Positions 21,388 to 29,949 of a DNA stretch of 64,000 nucleotides are shown here, piece after piece. How positions within the stretch are numbered: the stretch's first letter is position 1; each line of letters starts with the position of its first letter. Both the position numbers and the translations under genes were made by a program. A model generated the notes under the pieces. That model was not told the DNA's origin and made no database searches. It worked only from the letters and a program-made list of their open reading frames with translations. Source of the DNA: Mesorhizobium shangrilense. GTDB taxonomy: Bacteria > Pseudomonadota > Alphaproteobacteria > Rhizobiales > Rhizobiaceae. The stretch spans positions 2,418,001 through 2,482,000 of the forward strand of contig NZ_JBEWSZ010000001.1 of NCBI RefSeq assembly GCF_040537815.1, given 5' to 3'.

Positions 21388-23624
21388 TCCGGCTTGTCCG
21401 CCGTCCCATCCAGATACTGGGTTAGTGCGCAGACCAGATGGTAGAAGATGCTGGCCGGCACGTCGGCCGCCAGCGAACGGCCGCGTTCGTCGATGCGGTC
21501 AATCCAAAGGCCGAGCGGTGCCGGATCGATATGCCACCGGAACAGGCGGCCGACGCGCGCCTCGATCTCCGGTTTCAGGTCCGGCCCGCCTGAGCCGTCG
21601 AGAGCGATAGCGGCCTTGATGGCTTCGGCCTGCGGCCAGCTTCGCGATATCAGATCGAGCGGCAGCCCCTGCCGCGAGACGGCGCCATAGGCCAGGCCAG
21701 TAGCGCGGTTGAGGCCGTTGGCGATCGCCGAGGCGTATAGCTTCCTAGCAAAGCCCATCAATTCGGTCTGCCCGCTGCGCGCGGCGAAATCGACCAGCAA
21801 CGAGGCCCATTCGAAATGATGACCGGGCTCGGTCCACGAACCCTTCTCATTCTTGGCCGGCTTCCATTCGTTGTCGAAGAACTCGCCCAGCGTCCAGCTG
21901 TCAGTGTCGAAGAAATGGCTCCGGAACAGGTCGATGATGCGTGCCGCGCGGCGCAGATAGACGCGGTCGCCGGTCGCCTGATACCAAGCAAGAAAGGCTT
22001 CGAGCAGATGCATATGCGGGTTGGAGCGCCGCTCGCCCTCGCCGTCCGAGGTTTCGAGGAAGCCGGTCATGCGGCTGTCCTCGAGATGAGCGTCGAGGAA
22101 GACGAAAGTTTCTTCGCCAAGCCGCAGCGCATCGGGATTGCCGCACATATGCGCGTGCGCCAGTGCCAGAAGCACACAAGAATGGTCGTAGGCATCCTCA
22201 GCGGCGTCGGCGACCGAGCCGTCGACATTCAGCGTGCGTACCCAGCCGCCCTTGTCGGTGCGGCCATTGCCGACCATGAACGTGATGCCGTGGCTGATCA
22301 GGCGGTCGGCCGGACCATCCCAGCCGCGCGCCTTGGCGACGGCAAAGGCATAGACCTGCCTCGCCATCGTGCGCATGCGCTTGGGCTTCATCAACGGTAT
22401 GCCGTCAAATCCCAGCGCCTCGTGGAAGCCGCCGTGGCGCTCGTCGACACCAACCGTCGACCAGAGCGGCAAGGTCTCCTGGAACAGCCAGTGATGCACA
22501 CGCCGGCGCCAGGCGCCGCTTTCGATGACGCGGTCGTGGGCAGGCGTGAACCTTGTTTCCAGACGGCCACTCTTCTCGAGTTGCTCGACGATCTTCTTGA
22601 CGTGCTGACTGTGGCTGACCGGGGCAACAAAGGTCGCGTCGACGGTCGAGACGATAGCGACGTCCTTCAGACCGATCGCCGACAGCAGACGGCCATCACT
22701 GCGGATGTAGGAGTTCTCGCAATCGATCGCGACGACATCGCCGACGATGACATTGCCTTGCCTGTCGGAGGGGCCGACATCGAGCAGCGACTGCCAGGAC
22801 CCCAGATCGTTCCAGCGGAAACCGGCCGGCACCATGGCAATGTGCTGGGCATGCTCCATGATCGCATAGTCGATCGAGGTCGACGGAATGGCGGCATAGA
22901 GTTCGAGCGGCATGTAGAGGCCGGAAAGATCCGTCGTAGCAGCCTGATAGGCCACCTCGGTGGCATTCCATATTTCCGGCTGGAACGCCAGGAAGGCGTC
23001 GCGCATGGCGCTGGCGCGAAACAGGAAGATGCCGGTGTTCCAGAAGAAGTTCCCGGCGGCCAGATAACTCTGCGCCGTGGCGAGATCGGGCTTTTCGACG
23101 AAACGCGACACATCGCAGACGCCGTCCTTCTCGCCGGCAACCTCGATATAGCCATAGCCGGTTTCGGGTTGGCTGGGCTTGATGCCGAACACCACCAGCC
23201 GGCCCGCGCGTGCCGCCGCACAGCCCGCCTCGACGCTGTCCCAGAATTGCCGTGCCGTCGCGATCTCATGGTCGGATGGCACGACGAGAACCAGGCTGTC
23301 GCCGAATTCCGACAAGGTGCGCAGCGTCGCCAGCGCGACCGCGGCTGCGGTGTTGCGGCCTGTCGGTTCGAACAGCGGGCCACCGCCGGACAGGTCGAGG
23401 CCGGCAAGGTCGGCGTGAACACGATCCGCGTGGCGCTCCGAGGCGATCAGGAAGATCGGCGTTTCGCCAGCCGGTCTCGCCGCCAGCCGGCGCAAGGTCT
23501 TGGCCAGCATCGAACCGTCGCCCGAAAAATCATGAAACTGCTTGGGATTGTCCTCGCGCGACAGCGGCCAAAGCCGCGAGCCGACGCCACCGCTCATGAC
23601 AAAACTGACGATACGTTCGGTCAT
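21381..23624 (-). CDS. fused mannose-1-phosphate guanylyltransferase / AGE-type sugar isomerase
   Basis: 747 aa from the ATG at 23624 ([13 protein letters not shown]); a TTG at 23639 would add five residues. The N-terminal ~345 residues form a nucleotidyltransferase: [43 protein letters not shown], and [15 protein letters not shown], with [10 protein letters not shown]. It should make GDP-mannose. The C-terminal ~375 residues match N-acylglucosamine 2-epimerase/AGE-type mannose-6-phosphate isomerases ([50 protein letters not shown]). Usual ManC-PMI fusions carry a cupin isomerase instead. It follows a phosphomannomutase gene, so together they could run fructose-6-P to GDP-mannose. Confidence 0.87.
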   Translation of the reverse strand: MTERIVSFVMSGGVGSRLWPLSREDNPKQFHDFSGDGSMLAKTLRRLAARPAGETPIFLIASERHADRVHADLAGLDLSGGGPLFEPTGRNTAAAVALATLRTLSEFGDSLVLVVPSDHEIATARQFWDSVEAGCAAARAGRLVVFGIKPSQPETGYGYIEVAGEKDGVCDVSRFVEKPDLATAQSYLAAGNFFWNTGIFLFRASAMRDAFLAFQPEIWNATEVAYQAATTDLSGLYMPLELYAAIPSTSIDYAIMEHAQHIAMVPAGFRWNDLGSWQSLLDVGPSDRQGNVIVGDVVAIDCENSYIRSDGRLLSAIGLKDVAIVSTVDATFVAPVSHSQHVKKIVEQLEKSGRLETRFTPAHDRVIESGAWRRRVHHWLFQETLPLWSTVGVDERHGGFHEALGFDGIPLMKPKRMRTMARQVYAFAVAKARGWDGPADRLISHGITFMVGNGRTDKGGWVRTLNVDGSVADAAEDAYDHSCVLLALAHAHMCGNPDALRLGEETFVFLDAHLEDSRMTGFLETSDGEGERRSNPHMHLLEAFLAWYQATGDRVYLRRAARIIDLFRSHFFDTDSWTLGEFFDNEWKPAKNEKGSWTEPGHHFEWASLLVDFAARSGQTELMGFARKLYASAIANGLNRATGLAYGAVSRQGLPLDLISRSWPQAEAIKAAIALDGSGGPDLKPEIEARVGRLFRWHIDPAPLGLWIDRIDERGRSLAADVPASIFYHLVCALTQYLDGTADKPDQ

Positions 23625-23635
23625 GATCTGCTCAT

Positions 23636-25156
23636 TCAAAAGGTCTGGTTGTAAGCGCCGACTTCGGGGCTGCGGCGCAAGACGGCATCGACGCCCTCGA
23701 ACATCTGGCGGCGACGGTCCGACGATACCGGGCTCTCCACCACGACGACAAGCTCCGGCTTGTTCGACGATGCGCGGACCAGCCCCCAGGTGCCGTCCTC
23801 GGCAACGACGCGCACGCCGTTGACGGTGATCAGTTCGACGATCTTCTGGCCGGCAAAGATGTCGCCGGCTTGTTGCATTGCCTGAAAATCCGAGACAACT
23901 CGCTCGACCACACCGTATTTCAGCGCATCGTCGCAGTGCGGCGACATGGTCGGCGTGCCGAAGGTCAGCGGCAATGCGCGGTAAAGGTCGGCCATCGAGC
24001 TACTGGGGTTGCGGTCCAGCATCTGGCATATGGCGATGGCGGTGACCAGGCCATCATCATAGCCACGCCCGATCGGCGGGTTGAAGAAGAAATGGCCGGA
24101 TTTCTCGAAGCCAGCGACCGCGCCGAGTTGAGCGACGCGCCGCTTGATATAGGAATGCCCGGTCTTCCAGTAGTCAGTGGCAGCGCCATTGGCTTGCAAC
24201 ACGGCATCGGTCTTGAACAGGCCGGTCGACTTGACGTCGACGACGAAGGTCGAACCGGGATGCTGGCCGGAGATATCGCGGGCCAGCATGACACCGACCT
24301 TGTCAGCGAAAATCTCGTTGCCTTCATTGTCGACGACGCCGCAGCGGTCGCCATCGCCGTCAAAGCCGAGCCCGACATCGGCGCCTGTTTCCAGCACCTT
24401 GTCGCGGATCGCATGCAGCATCCGCATGTCCTCGGGATTGGGATTGTAGCGCGGGAAGGTGTGGTCGAGTTCGACGTCGAGCGGAATGACCTCGCAGCCG
24501 ATCCGCTCCAACGCTTCCGGGGCAAAGGCGCCAGCGGTGCCATTGCCGCAGGCAGCGACCACCCTGAGCTTTCGCGTGATGCGCTTATCCCCTACCAGAT
24601 CATCCAAATAGGTCTCGCGGAAACCAGGGACGAAATCGTAGGAGCCGCCGCCGGTCAGGTCGAAGTCGCCGGAAAGGACGATTTGTTTCAGCGCGCTCAT
24701 CTCCTCCGGGCCGAAGGTCAGGGGACGCGCGGCGCCCATCTTGACGCCGGTCCAGCCATTCTCGTTGTGCGACGCTGTGACCATGGCGACCGATGGCGTG
24801 TCGAGCGCGAACTGGGCGAAATAGGCCATGGGCGATAGCGCGAGCCCAATATCCCTGACCCGCGTGCCGGCGGCCAGCAGCCCGGACACCAGCGCCAGCT
24901 TGATGGAAAGCGAATAGGAACGGAAATCATGCCCAGTGACGATATCCGGCCCGGCGCCAAGGCGCCGGATCAGCGTGCCGAGCCCCATGCCCAGCGCCTG
25001 AACGCCAATCAGGTTGAGTTCCGGCGGCACCTCGGAGCCTGGATGACCGAACCACCAGCGCGCGTCATACTCGCGAAATCCCGACGGCTTGATCAGCGCG
25101 GATGTCTCGAATTCAAAGGTGTTTGGCCGGGCATCGCCAACGATCGTCAAGGGCAA
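23636..25156 (-). CDS. phosphomannomutase/phosphoglucomutase
   Basis: 506 aa if translation starts at the TTG at 25156, which has GGAG 10 bases upstream; an ATG-like frame opening at 25222 adds a non-conserved stretch. The phosphohexomutase motifs are clear: phosphoserine loop VTASHNENGWTGVK, metal loop GFDGDGDRCGVVD, sugar-binding FEKSGHFFF, and phosphate-binding RASSNKPELVV. It interconverts mannose-6-P and mannose-1-P, or the glucose pair. The gene lies upstream of the guanylyltransferase fusion with only 11 bases between (or a TTGA overlap if the TTG at 23639 is used), pointing to GDP-mannose supply for polysaccharides. Start position is uncertain. Confidence 0.88.
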   Translation of the reverse strand: MPLTIVGDARPNTFEFETSALIKPSGFREYDARWWFGHPGSEVPPELNLIGVQALGMGLGTLIRRLGAGPDIVTGHDFRSYSLSIKLALVSGLLAAGTRVRDIGLALSPMAYFAQFALDTPSVAMVTASHNENGWTGVKMGAARPLTFGPEEMSALKQIVLSGDFDLTGGGSYDFVPGFRETYLDDLVGDKRITRKLRVVAACGNGTAGAFAPEALERIGCEVIPLDVELDHTFPRYNPNPEDMRMLHAIRDKVLETGADVGLGFDGDGDRCGVVDNEGNEIFADKVGVMLARDISGQHPGSTFVVDVKSTGLFKTDAVLQANGAATDYWKTGHSYIKRRVAQLGAVAGFEKSGHFFFNPPIGRGYDDGLVTAIAICQMLDRNPSSSMADLYRALPLTFGTPTMSPHCDDALKYGVVERVVSDFQAMQQAGDIFAGQKIVELITVNGVRVVAEDGTWGLVRASSNKPELVVVVESPVSSDRRRQMFEGVDAVLRRSPEVGAYNQTF

Positions 25157-25366
25157 GACAGCAAAACTCCAAGCGGCTGGAATCACAGTGTTTCGAGGCA
25201 GCGACGATCGACTGCCTGCCACACAAGCCTTTAACCCGCGTTTATCCTGTGGGAAACCCCCAGTTCGCCGACAATGGGGAATGAAAGCACAGGAAATGCG
25301 ACAGAAGTGCTGCCATTGCCGCTTGCAGGAACGAAGGACGACAGCTATAAGCCCGCGGTCTGGTCA

Positions 25367-25443
25367 CGGAGTGTAGCGCAGCCTGGTAGCGCACCTCGTT
25401 CGGGACGAGGGGGTCGCAGGTTCAAATCCTGCCACTCCGACCA
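25367..25443 (+). tRNA. tRNA-Pro (anticodon CGG)
   Basis: A full cloverleaf is readable: acceptor CGGAGTG / CACTCCG, D arm GCGC...GCGC, anticodon stem CCTCG / CGAGG with loop TTCGGGA (anticodon CGG, decoding CCG), T arm GCAGG-TTCAAAT-CCTGC, discriminator A and encoded CCA. I see no direct repeat of its 3' end in the window, so it does not appear to hold an integrated element. Confidence 0.97.
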
Positions 25444-25683
25444 GAAAAACAAAGACTTAGCGGTTCCCGAAAACTGCCGCCCAGAGAAACCCAACCTAGA
25501 ACGCGGCATTTACAGAAAGCCTGCCGAGGGGTGGCGCTGTTATATCATTTCCCCCCCGCTTTTGCTCTTTCGCGCATGCCAATTGCGCTGGGCAGGAAGC
25601 GCATCCTTTGACGAAATGGTAGCAAGCTATAGTTCGACGGTATGATCACCGCCGAAATGAGAGCACCGAGCGAGGTTGCGGAC

Positions 25684-26028
25684 ATGAAATTGATTTCGAT
25701 GGCGCGCCCTGCGCTCGTGCCTGTGCTTGCCCTGTGTCTTGTCACGGGCTGCGCATCGATAGCAGGATCAGTCAACCCCGCGAAATACGACAAGATGACG
25801 TGCGTGGAGCTCAACAACGCTCTGGGAAGCACCGCCAGCGAAATCTCGCAGACCGCAATCAGCCGCGGTAACGTCGCGAACACCAGTGTTCCACGTTGGT
25901 TGCTGGGTGGCTCGCGCGTGAAGACCGCGGTCGCTGACCGTGAAACGGCCAGGATCGACCGGCTGAAGCAGCAGCAGGATGCCATCGTCGCGGCAAGGGC
26001 GCGCAAGTGCCCGAGGTCAACAGGCTGA
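25684..26028 (+). CDS. small lipoprotein of unknown function
   Basis: 114 aa from the ATG at 25684, with GAGG 8 bases upstream; the frame opens at 25642, but only the later start gives a proper signal. It begins MKLISMARPALVPVLALCL and has the lipobox LVTGC, so it is a lipoprotein. The mature part includes KMTCVELNNALGSTASEIS, a short basic helix and a Gln/Arg-rich C-terminal helix (DRLKQQQDAIVAARARKC). I do not recognise a named family. It stands alone between tRNA-Pro and the convergent peptide-importer operon. Confidence 0.8.
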   Translation: MKLISMARPALVPVLALCLVTGCASIAGSVNPAKYDKMTCVELNNALGSTASEISQTAISRGNVANTSVPRWLLGGSRVKTAVADRETARIDRLKQQQDAIVAARARKCPRSTG

Positions 26029-26072
26029 GAGCAAACAGACGCTGCCCCGGTGATCGGCCGGCGGCGACTTTT

Positions 26073-27692
26073 TCAGGCGCTCAGGCGAAACCGGGTGACA
26101 TCGATGGCAGCATTCATCAGCGTTTGCGTATAGGGCGCCTGTGGATTGCTGAAGATCGCCTCGGTTGGCCCCTCCTCGACGATCTTGCCCTGTTTCATGA
26201 CGATGATGTAGTCGGCCATGGCGCGTACGACCGAAAGATCGTGGCTGATGAACAGGTAGGACAGTTCATGATCGGCCTGCAGCTTGCGCAGCAGTTCGAC
26301 GATCTGCTTCTGCACCGAGCGGTCCAGTGCAGAAGTCGGCTCGTCCAACACCACCAGCTTCGGTTTCAAGATCATGGCCCGGGCAATGGCGATGCGCTGC
26401 CGTTGCCCGCCTGAGAATTCGTGCGGATAGCGGTTGCGTGCGTTGGGATCGAGGCCGACTTCGCGCAAGGCTTCGACCGCGCGTTGATCGCGCTGCCTGC
26501 CCGAAAGATTTGGCTCATGCACCAGCAGCCCTTCGGTGATGACCTGGCCGACGGTCATGCGTGGCGACAGCGAGCCGAACGGATCCTGGAAGACGAGTTG
26601 CATTTCGCGCCGCAGCGGCCGCATCGCCTGTCGGTCGGCCGTGGAAATGTCGCGATCGCCGAAACGGATGAGCCCGTCGCTGGGCAACAGCCGCAGCAGG
26701 GCGCGGCCAAGCGTCGATTTGCCCGAGCCGGACTCGCCGACAATGCCGATGGTCTGGTTGCGTTGCAGCCGGATCGAGATGTGATCGACGGCGCGCAGCA
26801 TCAGCGGCTCTCCGGCGAGAAAGCCTCCGCCGATCTTGAATGTCACTTCGACATTCCTGGCTTCGAGCAGCACCGGGGCATTGGCGGGCGGCGGCGCTTT
26901 GGTCCCCGTCGGCTCCGCCGCCAGCAGCATTTTTGTATAGGCATGCTGCGGGTTGACGAAGATGGCTTCCGCCTCGCCCTCTTCGACGACTTCGCCCTGG
27001 CGCATAACATAAACCCGATCGGCGAAGCGACGGACAACGCCAAGATCGTGGGTGATGAAGACGATCGCCATGCCGAGCTTGCGCTGCAGTTCGGCCAGAA
27101 GCATCAGTATCTGCGCCTGAATGGTCACGTCGAGCGCCGTCGTCGGCTCGTCGGCGATCAGGATGTCGGGATCGTTGGCCAAGGCCATGGCGATCATCAC
27201 GCGCTGGCGCTGGCCACCCGACATTTCATGCGGATAGGACCTCATCCGCCGTTCCGGGTCGGGAATGTGCACCAGCCGCAGCAGCTTGAGCGCCTCCTCC
27301 CTCGCCTGCGCCGCGCCAAGGCCGCGATGACGGCGGATCGGCTCGATCAGCTGGTTGCCGATCGAATAGAGCGGATCGAGCGAGGTCATCGGCTCCTGGA
27401 AGATCATGCTGATCTTGGCGCCACGGACCTTGTTCAGCTCGGATTTGCTCAGCTTCAGAAGATTGCGGCCGCGATAGTCGACACTGCCGGTCGCTTCGCC
27501 ATTCGACGCCAGCAGGCTCATCGCCGCCATCATTGTCTGGCTCTTGCCGGAGCCGGATTCGCCGACCACGGCGACGGTTTCACCGGCATTGACGTGGATG
27601 TTGATGCCCTTCACCGCTTCAACCGCGCCATCAAGGGTACGGAAGCGGACGCGCAGGTCCTTGACGCTGAGGATCGTTTCGGAAGTGGCCAT
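26073..27692 (-). CDS. peptide ABC importer, fused double ATPase
   Basis: 539 aa from the ATG at 27692 ([13 protein letters not shown]), with GGGG 9 bases upstream; ATG 27707 is possible. Two complete ABC cassettes in one chain: Walker [10 protein letters not shown] near 40 and GESGSGKST in the second half, signatures MSGGQRQRV and FSGGQRQRI, Walker [13 protein letters not shown] and [12 protein letters not shown]. It is the equivalent of OppD joined to OppF (as in YejF/GsiA), powering peptide uptake. Each half ends with the oligopeptide-type C-terminal tail ([26 protein letters not shown]). It closes the operon with the two permeases; no overlap, gap 17 bases. Confidence 0.93.
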   Translation of the reverse strand: MATSETILSVKDLRVRFRTLDGAVEAVKGINIHVNAGETVAVVGESGSGKSQTMMAAMSLLASNGEATGSVDYRGRNLLKLSKSELNKVRGAKISMIFQEPMTSLDPLYSIGNQLIEPIRRHRGLGAAQAREEALKLLRLVHIPDPERRMRSYPHEMSGGQRQRVMIAMALANDPDILIADEPTTALDVTIQAQILMLLAELQRKLGMAIVFITHDLGVVRRFADRVYVMRQGEVVEEGEAEAIFVNPQHAYTKMLLAAEPTGTKAPPPANAPVLLEARNVEVTFKIGGGFLAGEPLMLRAVDHISIRLQRNQTIGIVGESGSGKSTLGRALLRLLPSDGLIRFGDRDISTADRQAMRPLRREMQLVFQDPFGSLSPRMTVGQVITEGLLVHEPNLSGRQRDQRAVEALREVGLDPNARNRYPHEFSGGQRQRIAIARAMILKPKLVVLDEPTSALDRSVQKQIVELLRKLQADHELSYLFISHDLSVVRAMADYIIVMKQGKIVEEGPTEAIFSNPQAPYTQTLMNAAIDVTRFRLSA

Positions 27693-27709
27693 CTCATCGA
27701 TCCCCATCT

Positions 27710-28831
27710 TTATCGATCTCTCGGGTCGAGTGCATCGCGCAGTCCGTCGCCCACGAAATTCAGCGCAAACAGCGTCGAGACGAGGAAGAATGCCGGGAAC
27801 AACAACAGCCAGTTGGCGGTGCCGATGTTCTTGGCGCCGACCGAGATCAGTACGCCCCAGCTGGTCATCGGCTCCTGGATACCGAGCCCCAGGAACGACA
27901 GGAAGCTTTCCAGGATGATGACCTGCGGCACCAGCAGCGTCATGTAGATCACCACGGGACCAAGCAGGTTGGGGATGACGTGGCGCAGGAGAATGCCGCG
28001 CCGGCCGACACCCATGGCTTCCGCCGCCTGGACATATTCCTGCCGCCGGATCGACAGCGCCTGCCCGCGCACGATGCGCGCCATGTCGAGCCACAGCACG
28101 GCGCCGACAGCCAGGAACATCAGCACGAAGTTGCGGCCGAAGAACACCACCAGCATGATGACGAAGAAGATGAAAGGCAGTGAATAGAGCACGTCGACGA
28201 TGCGCATCATCACCTCGTCGACCTTGCCGCCTGAAAAGCCCGCCGCGGCGCCATAGACAACGCCGATCACCACCGCCACGACGCCGGCGAGCAGGCCGAT
28301 GGCCAATGATATGCGCCCGGCCATCAGCGTGCGCGACAGGAGATCGCGGCCGGTGTTGTCGGTGCCGAAGAGGAAATACTGCTGCTTGACCGACGTGCTC
28401 ATCGTCACCTCGAGCCGGTCGGGCGATTTGCTATCGATCTTGGTGTCATCGAAGGCATCGGAACGGTCGAGGTAGCGGATGTTGCGGTCGTCGATCGGCT
28501 TGGTCGAGGTAACGGTGACGGTGACGCGATCGCCGTCCTGCTTCCACTCCTTGATATCGACCCGCATGCGCTTGATCGCGTCAGTGAGCGCTGACTCGAT
28601 CATGTCGGGCTTCGGATAGGCCGTGAGGCTTGGCGGCGTGCGCACATAGTCGGCGTAAATGGTCGTGTATTGGTGCGGCACGAACCAGGGTCCGAATATG
28701 CTGACGACCCCGATCAGCACGAGATAGTAGAGGCTGAACATGGCGGCGCGGTTCGCCTTGAGCCGCGCCCAGGCGTCACCCCAGAGCGAGCGGCCAGCGA
28801 TGACGGGAGCTGTGGCTGCGATGTCAGTCAT
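27710..28831 (-). CDS. oppC: peptide ABC importer permease, OppC type
   Basis: 373 aa inner-membrane permease. An N-terminal transmembrane segment (about 32-52) is followed by an unusually charged extracytoplasmic stretch of roughly 100 residues (for example KRMRVDIKEWKQDGDRVTV), and then the five-helix permease core. The EAA loop, which docks to the ATPase, reads EYVQAAEAMGVGRRGILLRHVIPN. The FGTDNTGRDLLSR motif before the core is standard for OppC/DppC. It overlaps the oppB-type gene by 8 bases and lies ahead of the fused ATPase. Confidence 0.93.
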   Translation of the reverse strand: MTDIAATAPVIAGRSLWGDAWARLKANRAAMFSLYYLVLIGVVSIFGPWFVPHQYTTIYADYVRTPPSLTAYPKPDMIESALTDAIKRMRVDIKEWKQDGDRVTVTVTSTKPIDDRNIRYLDRSDAFDDTKIDSKSPDRLEVTMSTSVKQQYFLFGTDNTGRDLLSRTLMAGRISLAIGLLAGVVAVVIGVVYGAAAGFSGGKVDEVMMRIVDVLYSLPFIFFVIMLVVFFGRNFVLMFLAVGAVLWLDMARIVRGQALSIRRQEYVQAAEAMGVGRRGILLRHVIPNLLGPVVIYMTLLVPQVIILESFLSFLGLGIQEPMTSWGVLISVGAKNIGTANWLLLFPAFFLVSTLFALNFVGDGLRDALDPRDR

Positions 28832-29747
28832 AGCGCACCCTCGGATCGATTACCGCATACATGACGTCGACGATCAGGTTGAAGACGATGGTGAAGATGG
28901 CGATCACCACCACGGTTCCCATCACCAGCGTGTAGTCGCGGTTGAGCGCGGCATCGACGAAATAGCGGCCGACACCAGGAATCGAGAAGATCGTCTCGAC
29001 GATGACCGAGCCGGTCAGCAGGGCCGCCGCCGCCGGACCGGTGAAAGAGACAATCGGCAAGACGGCGCCGCGCAGCGCGTGCTTGACCACCACCGACCAG
29101 TCGGAGAGGCCGAGAGCACGGGCGGTGCGGATATGATGGGACCGCAGCGATTCGATCATCGAACCGCGCATCAGCCGGGCGACGATGGCGATCTGCGGCA
29201 AGGCAAGCGTCAGCACCGGGCCGACCTTGTTGATGAAAGCGCCGTCGCCCCAGCCGCCGATCGGGATCAGCTTCCAGGTCAATCCGAATACAAGCTGGAT
29301 CACCGGCGCGATGACGAAGGTGGGGATGGTGCTGCCGGCGGTCGCCAGTGCAATCACCGTGTAGTCGCCAAGCCTGTTTTGGTTGAGCGCGGCAATGGTG
29401 CCGAGCAGGGACCCAAGCAGAAGCGCCAGGATCAGTGCCGAGGCGCCGAGCTGGATCGAAATGGGCAGGCCCTTGGCGAACAGTTCGGTGACGGTGAAGT
29501 CCGGCATGTTGTAGCTCGGGCCGAAATTGCCGCGCAGCAGATTGCCGAGATAGTGGGCATATTGCAGCCAGAGCGGATCGTTGAGGCCGAACTGGGCTTC
29601 AAGGTTGGCCTTGATCTCCGGGCTCAGCCCCCGCTCCTGGTTGAATGGACCGCCCGGCGCGACACGCATCAGGAAGAACGCCATGGTCACGATGACCAAT
29701 AGCGTCGGGATGGCGGTCAAAAGCCGCCGGAATACATAACGCAGCAT
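28824..29747 (-). CDS. oppB: peptide ABC importer permease, OppB type
   Basis: 307 aa from the ATG at 29747 (MLRYVFRRLLTAIPTLL); the frame is open further upstream but into repeat sequence. It is a six-helix inner-membrane permease: the first helix (about 8-30) ends in FFLMRVAPGGPF, the OppB-specific gate region is FGLNDPLWLQYAHYLGNLLRG, and the EAA loop is RTARALGLSDWSVVVKHALRG. With the OppC-type partner it forms the channel. The binding-protein gene lies upstream, but 202 bases with repeats separate them, so the permeases may be expressed at a lower level. Confidence 0.93.
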   Translation of the reverse strand: MLRYVFRRLLTAIPTLLVIVTMAFFLMRVAPGGPFNQERGLSPEIKANLEAQFGLNDPLWLQYAHYLGNLLRGNFGPSYNMPDFTVTELFAKGLPISIQLGASALILALLLGSLLGTIAALNQNRLGDYTVIALATAGSTIPTFVIAPVIQLVFGLTWKLIPIGGWGDGAFINKVGPVLTLALPQIAIVARLMRGSMIESLRSHHIRTARALGLSDWSVVVKHALRGAVLPIVSFTGPAAAALLTGSVIVETIFSIPGVGRYFVDAALNRDYTLVMGTVVVIAIFTIVFNLIVDVMYAVIDPRVRYD

Positions 29748-29814
29748 CGGTGCCCCGCTTGACCCAGAGCAACGCACGTCCACGTGGACGGTTGCGCTCC
29801 AGCGCTTCAAATCT

Positions 29815-29862
29815 TCGCATCGTGCTTTCCAAAAATCGGTTCCGATTTTCGGGTCGATACGA
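29815..29862. repeat. palindromic intergenic repeat, copy 2 (oppA-oppB)
   Basis: Near-identical to copy 1 at 19811-19858: both begin TCGCATCGTGCTTTCC and carry the AAAATCG...CGATTTTCGGG core. It lies between the binding-protein gene and the first permease gene. Confidence 0.85.
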
Positions 29863-29885
29863 CGGCAACCAGAACCGCCGCCCTT

Positions 29886-29925
29886 CTACAGCGTCGCAAA
29901 TCCCGCAGGATATGCGACGCTGTAG
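29886..29925. repeat. 13-bp stem hairpin in the oppA-oppB interval
   Basis: CTACAGCGTCGCA (29886-29898) pairs perfectly with TGCGACGCTGTAG (29913-29925) across a 14-base loop. It lies 24 bases after the oppA stop on the minus strand, directly ahead of repeat copy 2. No T run follows. It probably shields the 3' end of the binding-protein message and allows only partial read-through to the permeases. Confidence 0.7.
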
Positions 29926-29949
29926 ATGGGCAGCGGCTGGCCAAGGAAA

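Noticed and set aside
21816..23654. 612-residue plus-strand frame opposite the guanylyltransferase fusion
   Set aside because: Mirrors the coding frame of the fusion gene; composition and lack of motifs mark it as a shadow.
25367..25443. tRNA-Pro as the attachment site of an integrated element
   Set aside because: No integrase gene, no repeated tRNA 3' end, and the following genes look like core genome.
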